Below, piece by piece: positions 40,727 to 53,138 of a DNA stretch of 64,000 nt (position 1 is the first letter of the stretch; every line of letters begins with the position of its first letter). Origin of the DNA: Loripinus fragilis (Eukaryota > Mollusca > Bivalvia > Lucinida > Lucinidae); assembly GCA_964019695.1 (NCBI GenBank), contig OZ026517.1:50833672-50897671 (forward strand), written 5' to 3'. The notes under the pieces are model-generated. The model was not told the DNA's origin, made no database searches, and was given only the letters and a program-made list of their open reading frames with translations. Position numbers and translations under genes: made by a program.

Positions 40727-41585
40727 CACCTGAAGCTTAAGTGAGCTATTGTGATCAGTTGTGGTCCTTTGTCCATTCGTTCCTCCGTAGACTTTTTCTT
40801 TGAACGACATCTCCTCTTGAACCACGGGTCCAAATTCAAAATATTTTCACAGGAATGTTCCCCATTATGCCCTCTACCAAAACTGCACAAATAGCTCTGC
40901 TCTGCCAATCAAGAAGGCTACCAGAGCTCTAGATAAGAAATATTTTAAAGGACATCTCTTGCTGAACCATTGGTCCAAATATAAAATTATTCAACAGAAT
41001 TGTTCTGCTCTGCTGACCAAAAGGGCCACCATGGCACTAGATTAGAAAATCTTTTAAACATCATCTCCTGAACCACCGGTCCAAATTCAAAATAACTTGA
41101 CAGAATTTTGTTCCTCATGATGCCTTCTACCAAAATTGCACAAATGGTTCCGCTCTGCCAAACAAAGGGGCCACCAGAGCTTTAAATAAGAAATGTCTTT
41201 AAACAACATCTCCTAAACCACTGGTCCAAATTCAAAATAATTTCACAGAAATGTTCCTATTACCAAAATTGCAGAACGCTCCACAGAACAAAACAGTCTT
41301 TAGAGCTCTAGATAAGAAATATCTTTAAATGGTATCCCCTCCTGAACAACGGGTCCGAATTCAAGATCATTTCACAGAATTGTTCCTCATAGTGCCCTTT
41401 ATCAAAATTGTACAAATAGTTGGTTCTGCTTCGTCGGACAAAGGGGCCATCAGAGCTCTAGATGAGAAATGTCTTAAAATGTCATCTCCTCCTGAACCAC
41501 TGGTGGAAATTCAAAATTATTTTACAGGATCATTCCTCATGGTGCCCTCTGGCAGACAATTCACATGCAATGACAAGCTTTAATT
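40727..41585 (+). repeat. Tandem-array element with ~145-bp units
   Basis: Starts AGCTCACCTGAAGC. About six units contain ACATCTCCTCNTGAACCAC, GGTCCAAATTCAAAATAATT, TTCCTCATNNTGCCCTCT and GGGCCACCAGAGCTCTAGAT. A fragment lies at 26560-27055. Confidence 0.85.
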
Positions 41586-41671
41586 TACTCGAAAAAAAAA
41601 TTTAAGTAAGGTATCATGAAACTTGTTGTTCTTTGTAGTAGCACTTTAGGGGTTAGAATGATGCAAGATAA

Positions 41672-41897
41672 ATTCTTTACTTGCTAGCTGCAACTTTTGT
41701 TTTATGTATCTGCTGATTACCTTTGCAAACAGTTTGGACCCTGATCAGGGCTGACAGAAAGTTGTCGCTCCTGACATGGATCCAAACGGGTTGACACTCT
41801 GATGGTATTCCTGAAAGAATTTTTTTAAGATTTAAAAAAACAACTACATCAGACGACAACAAAAACATAAAAAATTACCAAGCATGCAGAGTTAAAA
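41672..41897. mobile_element. TTAA-family palindromic MITE
   Basis: TTCTTTACTTGCTAGCTGC on the left, AGCATGCAGAGTTAAAATC on the right; core TTTGGACCCTGATCAGGGCT and CTGACATGGATCCAAACGGG. Confidence 0.65.
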
Positions 41898-41999
41898 TCT
41901 GTTTTTTTGGGTGGCACACCTGCTATGGCAAAGGTAAGCAAAAATTGTCTAAAAAAAACACATTTATGTCTTCATACTGCACAGATTATACTTAAACCT

Positions 42000-42215
42000 T
42001 AAAGCGCCACCTAAAACTTGCAGCTGACGACAATTTCAAATTTTGCCGCTTTATCTATTTTTAAGCAGATGACATTTTCTAACTCCTTTGTTTCTTTAAC
42101 CCTTTGTATTTGGGAAACCCCTAGACAAACAGTGAAGACCCAGATGAAATGCAGAATAATGCTGCATTTCATCAGGGTCTACATTGTTTGTAGAGATAAA
42201 ACAGATCTTCAGACA
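42000..42215. mobile_element. AAAGCGCC palindromic MITE
   Basis: CTTAAAGCGCCACC start and the core GACCCAGATGAAATGCAG / CTGCATTTCATCAGGGTC between AAACAGTG and TTGTTTG. Same family as 24232 and as the fragment at 47275-47560. Confidence 0.65.
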
Positions 42216-42249
42216 AAAGAATATAATATTTTTTGGAAAATTCCCTTCT

Positions 42250-42425
42250 CTCAGAATTACATGTAAAAATCAGTTTACATGTAATTACACCTCATTTTAC
42301 ATGTAATTACATGTAATTACATGTTATGATACTGATTTGACATGTAAGTAACATGAAGTTACACGTAAAATGAGAATTACATGTAAACTCTACAGTTTTT
42401 TACATGTTATTACATGTAAAAGTGA
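42250..42425. repeat. ACATGTAATT-rich tract
   Basis: About a dozen ACATGTAA or TTACATGT motifs at irregular spacing, several in direct tandem (42298-42325). Each ACATGT is itself a palindrome. Confidence 0.85.
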
Positions 42426-42429
42426 GACT

Positions 42430-43230
42430 TAGGAAATTTTTATATGGCAAAATATGTAAAAAGTTGGACTTAGCCAAAAAAAGAGTCTGTAAAATGAACA
42501 ACCTCAAGACTTAGAAAGTTTTTATCTGTAAAAATGTGTAAAAGTTCATACTTAGTTTTATATTTGAAAATATGAGAACTTAGATTTTCTCCAACTCACC
42601 AAACTGCCTAATACAAATTAGACTGTTATAATATATTGCTGAATTTTTTGACGAACACCATTGCAAATGCAATCAAGCAATCAAAATACCATGATTTACA
42701 TTTAATTGCTCATTTAAACAGTCTAAACCTACGAGGAAGACCATTTTTTATTGTTTGTATTATTCACGAGGTTATTTGTTTTATATTTAAAATTTAATTA
42801 ATGTTCAATATATTTAAATAATCTACCATGAAAATACCATTAAAAGTAGTTGAAAGTAATGGCTGACTATGAATGTGATGGCATCTGATATTCAATGGGT
42901 CCATAACCTCTTGTTTCATGCCCATTATTAAAATATTTCTATGTAAATCCATATCCAAATCTGAACAGGAAAATAATGACCAATGGAAACATGATCCTGA
43001 AAATTCATGGCCATTAAAATGTAAATTCCATTCTATATACATGTACCATTATATATAAATTGAGGCCATTAAACTAGCATATGTAGACATATCATAAGGC
43101 CATTGTATCTGATTTTAAGCCATTAAAATGCCATGAAATCACATTGGATCGCTCATTCAAACACTAAACTAATGAAAATAGTCATTTTTCATGGTTTATA
43201 AATCATTTATGGGGTTTATTTCTTATATAC
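42430..43230. other. A+T-rich spacer, no gene
   Basis: Repeated short motifs GCCATTAAAA and GACTTAG occur without clear tandem order. No exon recognised. Confidence 0.4.
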
Positions 43231-43239
43231 ATAATAGCC

Positions 43240-44215
43240 ATTAGTTCAAAAGATATAGTGCAGACAAGGCTTTCTCACAGAGTTATATGACCCTAGTGAC
43301 CTTGAAAATTAAGTAAAGGTCACAAAATCTAATCATTTCCTAAAGTCCTCCCAATGATGTGTCTGTGCGAGTTTAGTCAAAATTCTGGCCAATGGTTCAG
43401 ATGTTACAATGCAGACAAGACATTTTCATAGTTATATGGCCCTGGTGACCTTGAAAATTAGATCAAGGTCACCAATTTCTAATTATTTCTTAAGATCCTC
43501 CCAATGGTGTATCAGTGCCAGTTTGGTCAAAACCTGGCCACGAAGTTAGAAGAAAGAGTGCAGACAAGGCTTTTTCCAAGTCATATTTGACCATGGTGAC
43601 CAAGAAAATTAGGTCAGTCACCAAAATCTAATCATTTCTTAAAGTCGTTCCAATGATGTTTCTGTGCCAGTTTGGTCAAAATCTGGCCATTGCTTCAAAA
43701 GATAGAGCACAGGCAATGTTTTCATAGATATATGACCCTAGTGACCTTGAAAACTAGATCAAGGTCACCAGTTTCTGATCATTTTCATCATCCTCCCGAT
43801 GGTGTATCTGTGTCAAGTTGGTCAAAACCTGGCCATGAGTATAGAAGAAAAATGCAGCCAAGGCTTTTTCATAGACATAAATGACCATGTTGACCTTGAA
43901 AATTATGTCATGCATGGTCACCAAAACATAATTATTTTTTAAAGTCCTCCCATTGATCGATGTATTCGAGGCAGTTTGGTAAAAATCTGGTCATTGCTTC
44001 AGTTCTGAGAGTGCAGACAATGTTTTTCATAGAGCTTTATATGACCCTGGTATCCTTCAAAATTAGGTCAAGGTCACCAAGATCTTATCATTTCCTCAAT
44101 GTATCTGTGTCAGCTTGGTCAAAATAATATGACCATTGGTTGAGGATATAGGATCCAACGTTTTTTTCATGGTTGTATGACCTTGATAATGGCCCTGGCA
44201 TCAATAACATGTTTT
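43240..44215 (+). repeat. ~150-bp tandem array with GGTCAAGGTCACC
   Basis: Six to seven degenerate units each with ATGACCCTAGTGACCTTGAA, ATTAGGTCAAGGTCACC, CTAATCATTTCTTAAAGTCC, TGTGCCAGTTTGGTCAAAA and GCAGACAAGGCTTTTTC. No coding potential; the frames in it are incidental. Confidence 0.88.
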
Positions 44216-44454
44216 TGGACATAACTACAAAAACACCTGTGCCAGGAGGTACAGTTTTGGAAGAATTTTAATATGTATCAATGTTCTAGGGCTGGGGCCA
44301 GTCTAAATTTGAAAGTAAGGAATAGATCTTAGATGCGCACAAATCATCCCGTTGTATGATATATAGCTTTTATATGGTATCGTCTCAATGTTCCAAAAGT
44401 AAACAATGCGTGTTTTACCAATACTATTTTTTTTCAAAAAGAAATACTTGTTGA

Positions 44455-44606
44455 TATTGCGTCCCTTGGCGGAAGTGAGGTCGCTGCAGCTTGTGTTTCA
44501 ATTTTCGAAATTACCAACACACGTGCGTCAGGAAATAAGTTGCAACGATCAGTCTGCACCTGCGAAGCCCCGTTGATATAGCTGTCCATCGGTGAACATA
44601 TTGTGT
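44455..44606 (+). promoter_or_regulatory. Candidate promoter / first exon (speculative)
   Basis: A G+C-richer patch between A+T-rich sequences contains TTGGCGGAAGTGAGG (ETS-like) and several CpGs, and ends at a donor-like TTGT|GTAAGTA at 44607. No downstream coding exon was identified, so this may be chance. Confidence 0.25.
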
Positions 44607-44689
44607 AAGTACTTTCCTTTTATTTACTTTATTGTACAGTATCGAACGTTTGTGTATCGAACAAAAATATCGATCGTCATTTCAAGAAA

Positions 44690-45538
44690 GTTTACACCGG
44701 TGCGTATAATAACAGGAATGGACCGGAACGCACCGGAATGGACCGGAACGCACCGAAATGGGCCTCCATAACCGGAATGGATATCAAAATTAATTTGTTT
44801 TATGCAACTAAATTTATTATCTTACCATAATTTATGTTGAAATTTCAGTTTCTAATGATATTTCACCTTTTGAAGTGCATATGAGCACAGTCAGTGGTTT
44901 CTTACATGGTTGACGTGTACCCATTTAAATTGTGTCAGTTCATATTGAAGATGCACATTCTATAGAGATAACTGAACAAATAAGTGCCCAGAAGTAAGTC
45001 TGATCAAATGGCAGCTGTGTACATTATAGTCTCCATACCAATGCTCACATGATTGTCCCTGGTCTTTACAAATTTAATAGTCAAGCAAAATGGGTAGCCC
45101 CACATAAATAGCCCATATGGGACCAATATATATGCATGTTTGCTGGTACAGCATTTCGTTATTTGAGTGCTTTGACAATCACTGCACCCAAAATGTTTTT
45201 TCTATAATAGAAATATGCACATACTATGAAAAAGGAATACAGTGATCTTTTTTGCATACATTCATACTTTATAGGTTACTGGTGGAAGTAAGCCTTAAGT
45301 AGTAGGGTACTAGAATATCAGGGTAAGACAGAAAATATTTTCTGGTCTTCGGTCTGGAGACCGAAGATATTTGATATTATACTTTACTCAACCAAAATTT
45401 CTTGCCAAGTACACTTCAAACATGTACTTTAGGTTGAATTTTGAGGTCTATTCCGGTTATGGAGGTCCATTCCTGTCCATTCCGGTCCGTTCCGGTGCGT
45501 TCCGGTCCATTCCTGTTAGTAAACGCACCCAGTTTACA
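44690..45538. mobile_element. 850-bp element with ~100-bp inverted ends of GGAACGCACCGG
   Basis: The left arm (44690-44792) has AACAGGAATGGACCGGAACG, CACCGGAATGG and CCTCCATAACCGGAATGG. The right arm (45434-45538) carries the same in reverse, with TTCCGGTTATGGAGG and GGTCCATTCCTGTTAG. Within each arm the ACCGGAA motif is itself repeated. There is no coding sequence; the nested frames at 45371-45632 are by-products. Confidence 0.85.
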
Positions 45539-45639
45539 CTATTTCCTACTGCCCAAAATTGTTATTTCCTTCCACAATCTATTCCATTATGTGTTTAATT
45601 TTGCTTGTAAAATGAGAGAACAATGTTTTTAAACTTAAC

Positions 45640-46060
45640 TTTACTTTTCTCCATTAGTTATGATGTTTTTGTTCTGGAATTGAGGTAATCTTTGACAGGT
45701 TCCCCACCCACTACTGCACTAGGCTTGCATTGCGGAGAAAATAATTGGTTGTATTTTAGGAGCCTAAGTTTTAAAAATAATAAGCAGTATATTTTCGAGT
45801 AAATAAAAGCAAGGCCTTAATACAAGAAAGCAGCAACCTAAATATTTTTGTAAGCAGATTGAAAGATAACAAGTTGGGCTTTTAAAAACATTCTGCAGAC
45901 AGAGCAAAGGCATATGGAAGTATCTGTTTGAGTTTCAAAATAAAAGTTAAGCTTTATAAAGTCAAGAACAAGTATAAAAATCAGTGTTGTGAAGTAAATG
46001 TAATCACCTAATTAATTGGATGAATGTTTTTAACATTGAATGAGGATATTTCACTAGAAA
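45640..46060. other. No feature recognised
   Basis: Unassigned A+T-rich sequence. Confidence 0.5.
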
Positions 46061-46068
46061 GAGTCTGG

Positions 46069-46245
46069 GGAAAACGTATCATATGATATGTCGAATATTG
46101 ATAATTTTGTATCGATACAAATATCGTATAGAAAGATTTGACTGATACGCAGCACTAGGGAAAACGTTTTATGATATATCGAATATTGATAATTTTGTAT
46201 CGATACAAATATTGTATCGAAGATTTGACTGATACGCAGCCCTAG
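46069..46245 (+). repeat. 88-bp tandem duplication
   Basis: The block GGGAAAACGTATCATATGAT to TTTGACTGATACGCAGC at 46069-46153 is repeated at 46157-46242 with a small deletion. It contains TTGTATCGATACAAATAT, a short palindrome. Confidence 0.85.
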
Positions 46246-46431
46246 TACGCTACAGTAGTTAGTGTATCTCAATTGAAACATGAAAAAACAAACTACATGT
46301 ACATGTATGTTGATCTAGATCTAATCCCTTTTTCTTTCTAAATTTAAAAAGTGTGCGCGTGTTTCCTTCAGAATAATGACACATGTACAGGAGAAAAAGC
46401 TGTGTAAACTGATTGAAGTATTGCTGACGAT

Positions 46432-46669
46432 AAGCCGCAACATGAGATTGCCAACATTGTGGTATGTGCGACCAGCAAAGGCTCAGACCAGCCTGCACAT
46501 ATGTGCAATCTGATCAAGAGCCATTGTTGGTCAATTAATATTCCATGACTGTTAAGCTACTGACCGAACATCATTGGAATTTCTATAGACTTAAAAGGAG
46601 GCTGCATAGGCTCGTCTGAGTCTACACTTGTCAAAATGCCACATTGTTGGAAATCTCATGTCACGGCTC
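46432..46669. mobile_element. MITE of the GAGCCGYGAC family
   Basis: AAGCCGCAACATGAGATTGC on the left and GGAAATCTCATGTCACGGCT on the right. The interior matches 26734-26974 and 60173-60407 (CTCAGACCAGCCTGCACATA, TAAAAGGAGGCTGCATAGGC). Confidence 0.85.
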
Positions 46670-46689
46670 ATATTAAATTTAAATAATGA

Positions 46690-47270
46690 TTGTCAATGAT
46701 GTACAGAAGACAATTAAAGCAGATGACATTTTGAGTTTTTGCTGCAGTTTTTTGCTGGCGCTTTTAGGGTTGATAGACAAGGTCTATAGACACACATGAA
46801 ATATTTTTTCAGGGCATGAAAATGGATATTGCTAGACTCGCAGTGACACCATCCTTCCCAGCCTTAAACAACTTCCGAAACAGCACAAATGCATATAGAT
46901 AGTCTGCACGTGAAGTGATACTAGAAGTAAAACCTTCCTTGTTTGTGTAAACTAAACTTAACAATGTGAGTACAAAATAATCGTCATATTATTTTACCCT
47001 ATTTGTCTGCTTACATCACACACCTATTAAATGCACAACCTTCTTTTGAGCCAAATCGGCAGGGAAGTCTTGCTTAGAACTCGGTGTAAGACACACATCA
47101 ATTTAAGAGCTTTAGGTTCGCCAGAAGATGCTGAGCCCTTTTCATTCTGATTGATTTTCCAATCATGCATTTGATAGAATATAGAATTGCCCATTTTGTA
47201 TTTGAAGGGGTCACAGGTAGATTTTTCTAAATTACAAATATGGTGTAATTCTGCCATGAAGATTTGGTTT
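46690..47270. other. No gene recognised
   Basis: An acceptor-like TATTTTTTCAG at 46802-46812 is followed by about 30 open codons ending in TAG with no donor; I could not relate it to any protein. Otherwise unassigned. Confidence 0.35.
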
Positions 47271-47274
47271 TGTC

Positions 47275-47565
47275 TTAGCAAAACAGTGCAGACCCTGATG
47301 AAATGTTAATTGTAGTTGCGGGTGGGAGTGCAGTGGTAGAGTGCTTGACTCGAGACTGAGGGATTGCAGGTTCGGCTTCACCGGCGGCACTGTGTTGTAT
47401 CATTGAGCAAGACACACTAATCCCTGCTTAGTACTTGTTCAACCCAGGAAAACCCGTCCCAACATAGCTAAAAAATTGTTGAGTGGGACATAAAGAATCA
47501 AGTCAAACAAATCAAATCATTGTAGTTGCATTTCACCATGGTCTTCACTGCTTCCCAAAGAATCT
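47275..47565. mobile_element. Palindromic MITE interrupted by a SINE
   Basis: AAACAGTGCAGACCCTGATG, AAATGTTAATTGTAGTTGC and, beyond the SINE, TGCATTTCACCATGGTCTTC, ACTGCTT form the two halves of the family seen at 42120-42195. Confidence 0.75.
47320..47518 (+). mobile_element. tRNA-derived SINE (family 1) with 11-bp target duplication
   Basis: GTGCAGTGGTAGAGTGC and CAGGTTCGGCTTC boxes, the usual tail, and an AATCAAGTCAAACAAATCAA end. ATTGTAGTTGC lies at 47309-47319 and 47519-47529. Confidence 0.92.
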
Positions 47566-47569
47566 GGAC

Positions 47570-49700
47570 ATATTGCTAGTTTTAGATCTTTATACCTGCT
47601 TTTTTTCTCTAATTTTGAACTCCATAGAAACCATTTAGTCTATCCGTCGACTCTGTCTCATTTCTGGTAAAATTTTGTATCTGCTCCTAAACCGTTGGCA
47701 GTACATGTAGCAGCTTCAACTTTGCAGGTGCATATAGGAAAGGTGTATTTGACGGTTGCCTAGGCAACAATTTGTGTGACCTTGACCTTAAGGTCAAAAG
47801 TCAAATAATGTATTTTCTTGTCAATGCAAAACACTTGGACCTAGCAACTTCAAACTTTGCAGGTGCATAGGTTACATGATGTAGTGGACAGCATTTCACG
47901 TGAACCTTCACTCAAAAGATGAAAGGTAAAAAAGCAGGTATTTGCAGTCAAGTTTTCAAATTGTAAAGTATGGAAGATTTATTTTGTCATGAATCAATTT
48001 CTGTTTTACTGAAAAATGGCTCCAGACAATGTGAAAAGAGATTTAATGTCATGAGTACAACATTGGCTCAGATCAGATTGTGCATCCACATAATTTTATC
48101 AGAGCCATTGTTTGCTGTCTGGATACTGCCTATTCATTTTTGGAAACGATGTTTTCTCAAAACATCTGTTTCCAATGGTATCATATACACAAAATACACA
48201 CAAAATCCCCATATCATCGAACCCCCGTTCAACATTGCTACCCAGTCCGCTACCTATACCGTTACAGCCTGTGTAAGTCGCTGGGAACCAAATGTCCTTA
48301 ATGCAAACAACCCTTGTCCTGCTGCTAGACAAAAACAATATTGGTATTTTATTAGTTTGTTGCGGTTTTCAGCTCTGAAATGTAAACCCAACGGTCAGAA
48401 AAACGTTGTTGTGCTTGAAAACTTGATTATTGAAAGCTTACATATGATTGAAACAGAATTATAATTTTATTTGTACATCAAACGGAGAGGGTCTCAACGG
48501 GGTACCTTAAAAATCAGTGTTTCGTTTGCTGAAATTACGCTTTAATCAGTTTAATTTAAGAGAAATCAGTGATAAAAAAATTATTTTGTAATGCTGAATG
48601 TGCTTACTGGTAAAAATGAGTTTTATGAAGACGCTAATTGGTAAAAATTTGGGACAAATTCGCAAATCAGTAAACCCCATTGGATGCCTCAAACGAGCGT
48701 CAGAAAAACAATGCCTTAGCATGAGAAAACCTGCTCTTGTACGACGAAGAACCGCTTGCAATATCTATGATGCAGCCAGATATTGCAGTTAAAAGCACAA
48801 TATCTAGCAATCGTTTTTTATCATTATACTTTTCTTTGCTTTTAAACATTACGAGACGGACAATAAACGCAGCCCTGTCCTTTTGTCATAAACGTGAAGA
48901 AGACACGTTTTCTTGTGGATTGCTAATGTTTTCCCGCCCTTTATGAACCTGACCGCCACTAAAATAGTTCTAAAAATATAGTGCGCTAGGTATAAGTTTT
49001 TATAGACAGAATGATAGCAGTGGCGTTTGAAATTAAGTCAATTGCATGAAAAGACACTGTCGATAGACAGAAACGAATAATAATAAAATAAATACACATT
49101 AACTTTCGTTTCGTTTCGCGCAACAATAGATTTACACAAGTATTAGCTTTTCAAAAAAGCTGGCGGTTGTTTAGCCATATTATTGTATGTGTTCTTGCAC
49201 ACTGCATGCTTCCATTTTGAGCTTCTCGAGCATATCCATGTAGATTTGTTCTAAGATCTGATTATTTACGTTTGAACTGTAATTTTTTTACCATTAAACA
49301 CATTCTTCCAGCGAGTATGTTGCTTGATCTTAAGCACCCAGCTTATGCATGGTATGTTATGGTAATGTATCTAGCATGAACGTTATTTGACAACATTGGA
49401 CAGCCCGTTTTTCTAAAACTGATGCCAGAAATCAAGGCCTAGTCTTATATACATAATGAAAGACTGAAACCATCAATAGTTGACTAAAAGTCGCGATAAT
49501 CACTGTGTCTCAACTCGGACCAGGGTCCGAGGTCTCAACATTTGTTTTCCACTAACATATTGCAGAATCATATACCTCATCATGTTTTGAGGTGTCACTA
49601 GATGCTCCGGGAATGGAAAATGAACAATTGCATGAAAAAAAACCTGTCCTTCGGGATTGGCTTTACTGTTGACTTGAAAATTTGGATATCGCAAGTGGAT
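47570..49700. other. Unassigned region; one long unexplained frame
   Basis: The + strand frame 47970-48464 (164 codons) has no motif I recognise and overlaps other frames, so I do not call it a gene. The part at 47640-47930 carries GTGACCTTGACCTTAAGGTC and resembles a degenerate array element. A few G+C-richer patches occur at 48660-48950. Confidence 0.4.
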
Positions 49701-49705
49701 CTATC

Positions 49706-50012
49706 ATACGCATGCGCGGATCCAGAGGGGTATGGGGGCCAAGACCACCTGGAAAATCAAAAATTCTATAGGTTTCAATTGAAATTAGCATTTGGACCCC
49801 ACACCCCCTGGAAAAAATTGGACCCCCCTCCCCTGAAAAATGATAGACCCCCTCTGGAACCTTAAAAAATTATAGTTTTCCTTAAAATAAATTATTGGAC
49901 CCCTCTGTAAAATCGTAAAAGGCTGATGCCTAAGAAAACGTTATCAGACAGTTTTTTCTCTGTCAGTTGAGCCTGGAGCCCCCATGACAAAAATTCCTGG
50001 ATCCGCGCATGA
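49706..50012. mobile_element. G-rich MITE with CATGCGCGGATCCAG ends
   Basis: CATGCGCGGATCCAGAGGGG on the left and CCTGGATCCGCGCATG on the right, a 14-bp inverted repeat. The interior is rich in GGACCCC and CCCCTGGAAAA motifs. The best preserved copy of the family at 3256. Confidence 0.85.
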
Positions 50013-50349
50013 TACTACCGTAAAGTCAACAGTTTTGGATGCACAGGCTCATCTTTGCCTACTAGCGTCTAATGCTCTTCACGTCGTTAAGAAAAAAGTG
50101 AATTTCCGGTGCGATTTTTCGGTTTTGTGACGGTGTATCGAGGCCTTTTATGCACCCACTGGAAATTTAAAAAAAGGAGTTCTGGCTGTCGCCCGCCATT
50201 TGATAAAATTGTGGGGTATTGATAGTTTGAATTTGTAAAGTAAATTTCCGAGATCCAAAACAATTTATATCACATGTTTGCGAACGTGTACGCGATCGCA
50301 ATGAGCGAAAGTGATGAGTTTACAGAAATTGTCTTTTCATGCCAGATAG

Positions 50350-50615
50350 CTCATGGGCGGATCCAGAGGGGGACAGACCCCACCCCTGAAAAATAGGGTT
50401 TCTTAGCATACTGGTTCGGTTCCCTTTAAAATCACAAAGCTACCAAGCCAGCATTCGATGTTGGGCCATCAGCGGCACGCCAGCGAAACGCCATTTAAAT
50501 GGTGTTTCGCTGGCGGGCCAATGATGACCCGCATATAGTGGTGTTTGGATCCTCTCTCCCATCATCAATTAAAAAAAAGTTGTCAAAGTTGGACCCCTTT
50601 CTAGAACCGCGCATG
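50350..50615. mobile_element. G-rich MITE with inner palindrome
   Basis: TCATGGGCGGATCCAGAGGG and CTAGAACCGCGCATGC ends. Inside, CGCCAGCGAAACGCCATTTA followed by AATGGTGTTTCGCTGGCG (about 50480-50517) is a near-perfect 38-bp palindrome. Confidence 0.75.
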
Positions 50616-50619
50616 CAGC

Positions 50620-52940
50620 TGAGCAATTATGTTTTATGTTATGCGCCAATGCACCATGTGCTACCCAACTCTTAAAACAGCACGTGGCATGAAAGCGGCG
50701 GATTTGATCTTCATGTCTGCGGCTGATATTATTAGCAGACAGCTTTGACCCAGACCAGGCCCGACAAAATGTTTAATTTTTATATTCATAACAAAGGCGC
50801 TGATAAGAATGTGCGGTACCCAGGCTGATCTGCGACTTTGTTGGTCTCATACAACAAAGTCGGGGTAAAACATCTACAGACGTGTGGTAAGGATTTTTGC
50901 AAATTCTGATATGTATGTCACCGCGGATGATCTCAAGGTCTTTTGCTGTTTTCATTAAGATGGATGTTATAAAGACCTTCCAATTTTCTGTAAAAAAACT
51001 AAATGGAAGGAAAATCCATCCATATTGGAAAACTTTTCCTTCCAAAAAAGACACACGGTCTGACTGTTCATGAAAACTAATATATTGAAAGTCGGGATAC
51101 ATACATCAATAGATGCGTAGTGGTTAAAATAAAGCGAATTCTTCCTGTTTTCAAATTCACAGCCACCTAGTGGGGCTATTATCCTAAATTAATGAACGTA
51201 CCTTCATCTACATTCCTTCTATGCTCGCAGTTAAGCCTGAAGGCGCTGACGATTTTCCGCAGATGCACAGGCTCGTTTGAGCCTTCGCTGCTCGCATATG
51301 CGATAGGTACCATAATCTCATGAACTGGCTTAATTCATGGAAATGCCATTCATCAAGACCTAGAATCATGATACAATCAAATTATGCTCGGTTTTTGCGT
51401 CTGTGCGTACACTATCTCGGTAATCATGAACGCTCAGGACCTTCCGTATGTAGTTTCATGAGGACAGCAAGACACGCCACGATCGGCTAAACAATTTGTT
51501 AAAATGTTCCATTTGTTTGAACCTAGGAAAAGCCGTTATTACTACATTTATTGAGGTTTTTACGCTCAGAAAACCGAAATTGATATTCAACTATATAAAA
51601 CAAAACGTACGTAGATATCTAGAATTTGATTTGGTCTGAGCATGCTGAGTCTTCATCCACTTCAAACTTTATGTTAGTGAGCAGCGGGACCCTGATGAGA
51701 TTGCGCAAACGCACATGCTCTCCTGGGCCTTGTCATAAGTACCAGCAGGCTATTTACGAAATATTCTGGTACCAGTTTATGTGAGGCACCGCGCAAGTTG
51801 AATTCGTGTCGGGTCCGAGCTGCACAAGTATAAAAATGCTTTCCGGGTCGCACGCGGCTTGGGTGTCCGATTATAAAAGATATATGACACAGAAGTAAAA
51901 TGTAACTTTCCATTATTCTAAGGACACTTTTTGTAATGACCGTACAGAATATATCTCCGACGCATCGGCGACATAGGGCGTGTAAATTAGCATTCGCTCG
52001 ATTTTCAGAAAACAAATTTTAATGTTATTAACATGCGACGTCAATGCTGGATTTACGTTAGCGACCGAAGTCGTTAGATTGACAGACGAAAAGGTCTGTT
52101 TGGTGTAAGCACGCGAAAGTTAACAGGAACATATCGTAGACAGCCACGCTGATTAAAAACAAGCACCAATGAAGAACTAATAGAATTGCATATAAAAAAT
52201 GACTAGTGTACGAACTAATACATGACATTTAACGAACTATTCGAGTGTACGAACTAATACAAGATTTACCGTATTATAAAATCCAACTAACTAGGATTCC
52301 TTGGGATAATATATTAAGATAGATTCCCAGCAAGGATGAAATAGAAAATGACTTGGTGACTAGCCTTGACAGGGACTCTTATGTTTGTTCTTTGATGTGC
52401 TGATGGTACTTTAACAAGCAGAAATAGGGTCTCTTAATCCATTCGTTCTGATTTGTTATATGTATTTTATAGAGGGTCTTACACAAGTTATCATTTCATA
52501 ACAAGGTGGTAGAGTGAGGCATTTTATTTTCTGCTGAAGGTTTCTGAGAGATGGTTCCTTTATTGTTGGCAGGATTAAATTTACTTGTCAAACTTTGTTG
52601 AGGGATGGGGGCCAGGAAGTATATTCTTTTCTTTGTCTTCCTCTGTGGGAGGAGTCTGACTAGACTGAATAATGTTGACCAAATACTTAAAGCTTAAGTC
52701 AATCAGTTTAGACAGGCTCAGCCTTAGGTTAGTTTAAAAAATTATTTGAAATGGGCACAAATGGAAGATTCTCTCATCATATGAACTCTATTGCGAAATT
52801 AACACCTCCAAAGCTGGTTTATTTCAAAGAAAATTTACATTGTTATTAACATAACTTCTTTGTATCAAAATTATACAACCTGTGGCCATAACATTATTTT
52901 TTCATTTGATGTTACTGTTATTCAGTGGAATATATCATGT
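50620..52940. other. Largely unassigned 2.3 kb
   Basis: Fragments of the palindromic families occur near 50740-50765 (GACCCAGACCAGGCCCGACA), 50785-50845 and 51225-51305 (GCACAGGCTCGTTTGAGCC). The minus-strand frames at 50773-51102 and 51674-52015 show no family motif. No exon was recognised. Confidence 0.4.
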
Positions 52941-52946
52941 CAAAAA

Positions 52947-53138
52947 GGGAGCGCAGAGGCTCAGTGGTAGAGTGCTTGACTCGAGACTGAGGGTTCAAGA
53001 TTCACCGGCGTCACTGCGTCGTGGTCCTTGAGCAAGACGCATTTATCCTAGCTTAGTGCTGGTTCAACCAAGGAAGACCCGTCCCTGTTTAACTGAAATA
53101 TTGTTGATGGGACGTAAAGAATCATATCAAACAAACAA
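52947..53138 (+). mobile_element. tRNA-derived SINE (family 1) with target duplication
   Basis: GGCTCAGTGGTAGAGTGC head, GGTCCTTGAGCAAGACGC body, AAAGAATCATATCAAACAAA tail. ATCATGTC lies at 52934-52941 and 53139-53146. Confidence 0.9.

Noticed and set aside
45011..45040. GATCAAATGGCA as a possible transaldolase DQMA segment
   Set aside because: The flanking codons contain stops or unrelated residues; a chance match.
46802..46910. Possible exon after TATTTTTTCAG
   Set aside because: About 30 open codons, no donor, no homologous protein recognised.
47970..48464. A 164-codon + strand frame
   Set aside because: Longer than most random frames here, but with no recognisable motif, no repeats, and overlapping frames on both strands; not enough to call a gene.
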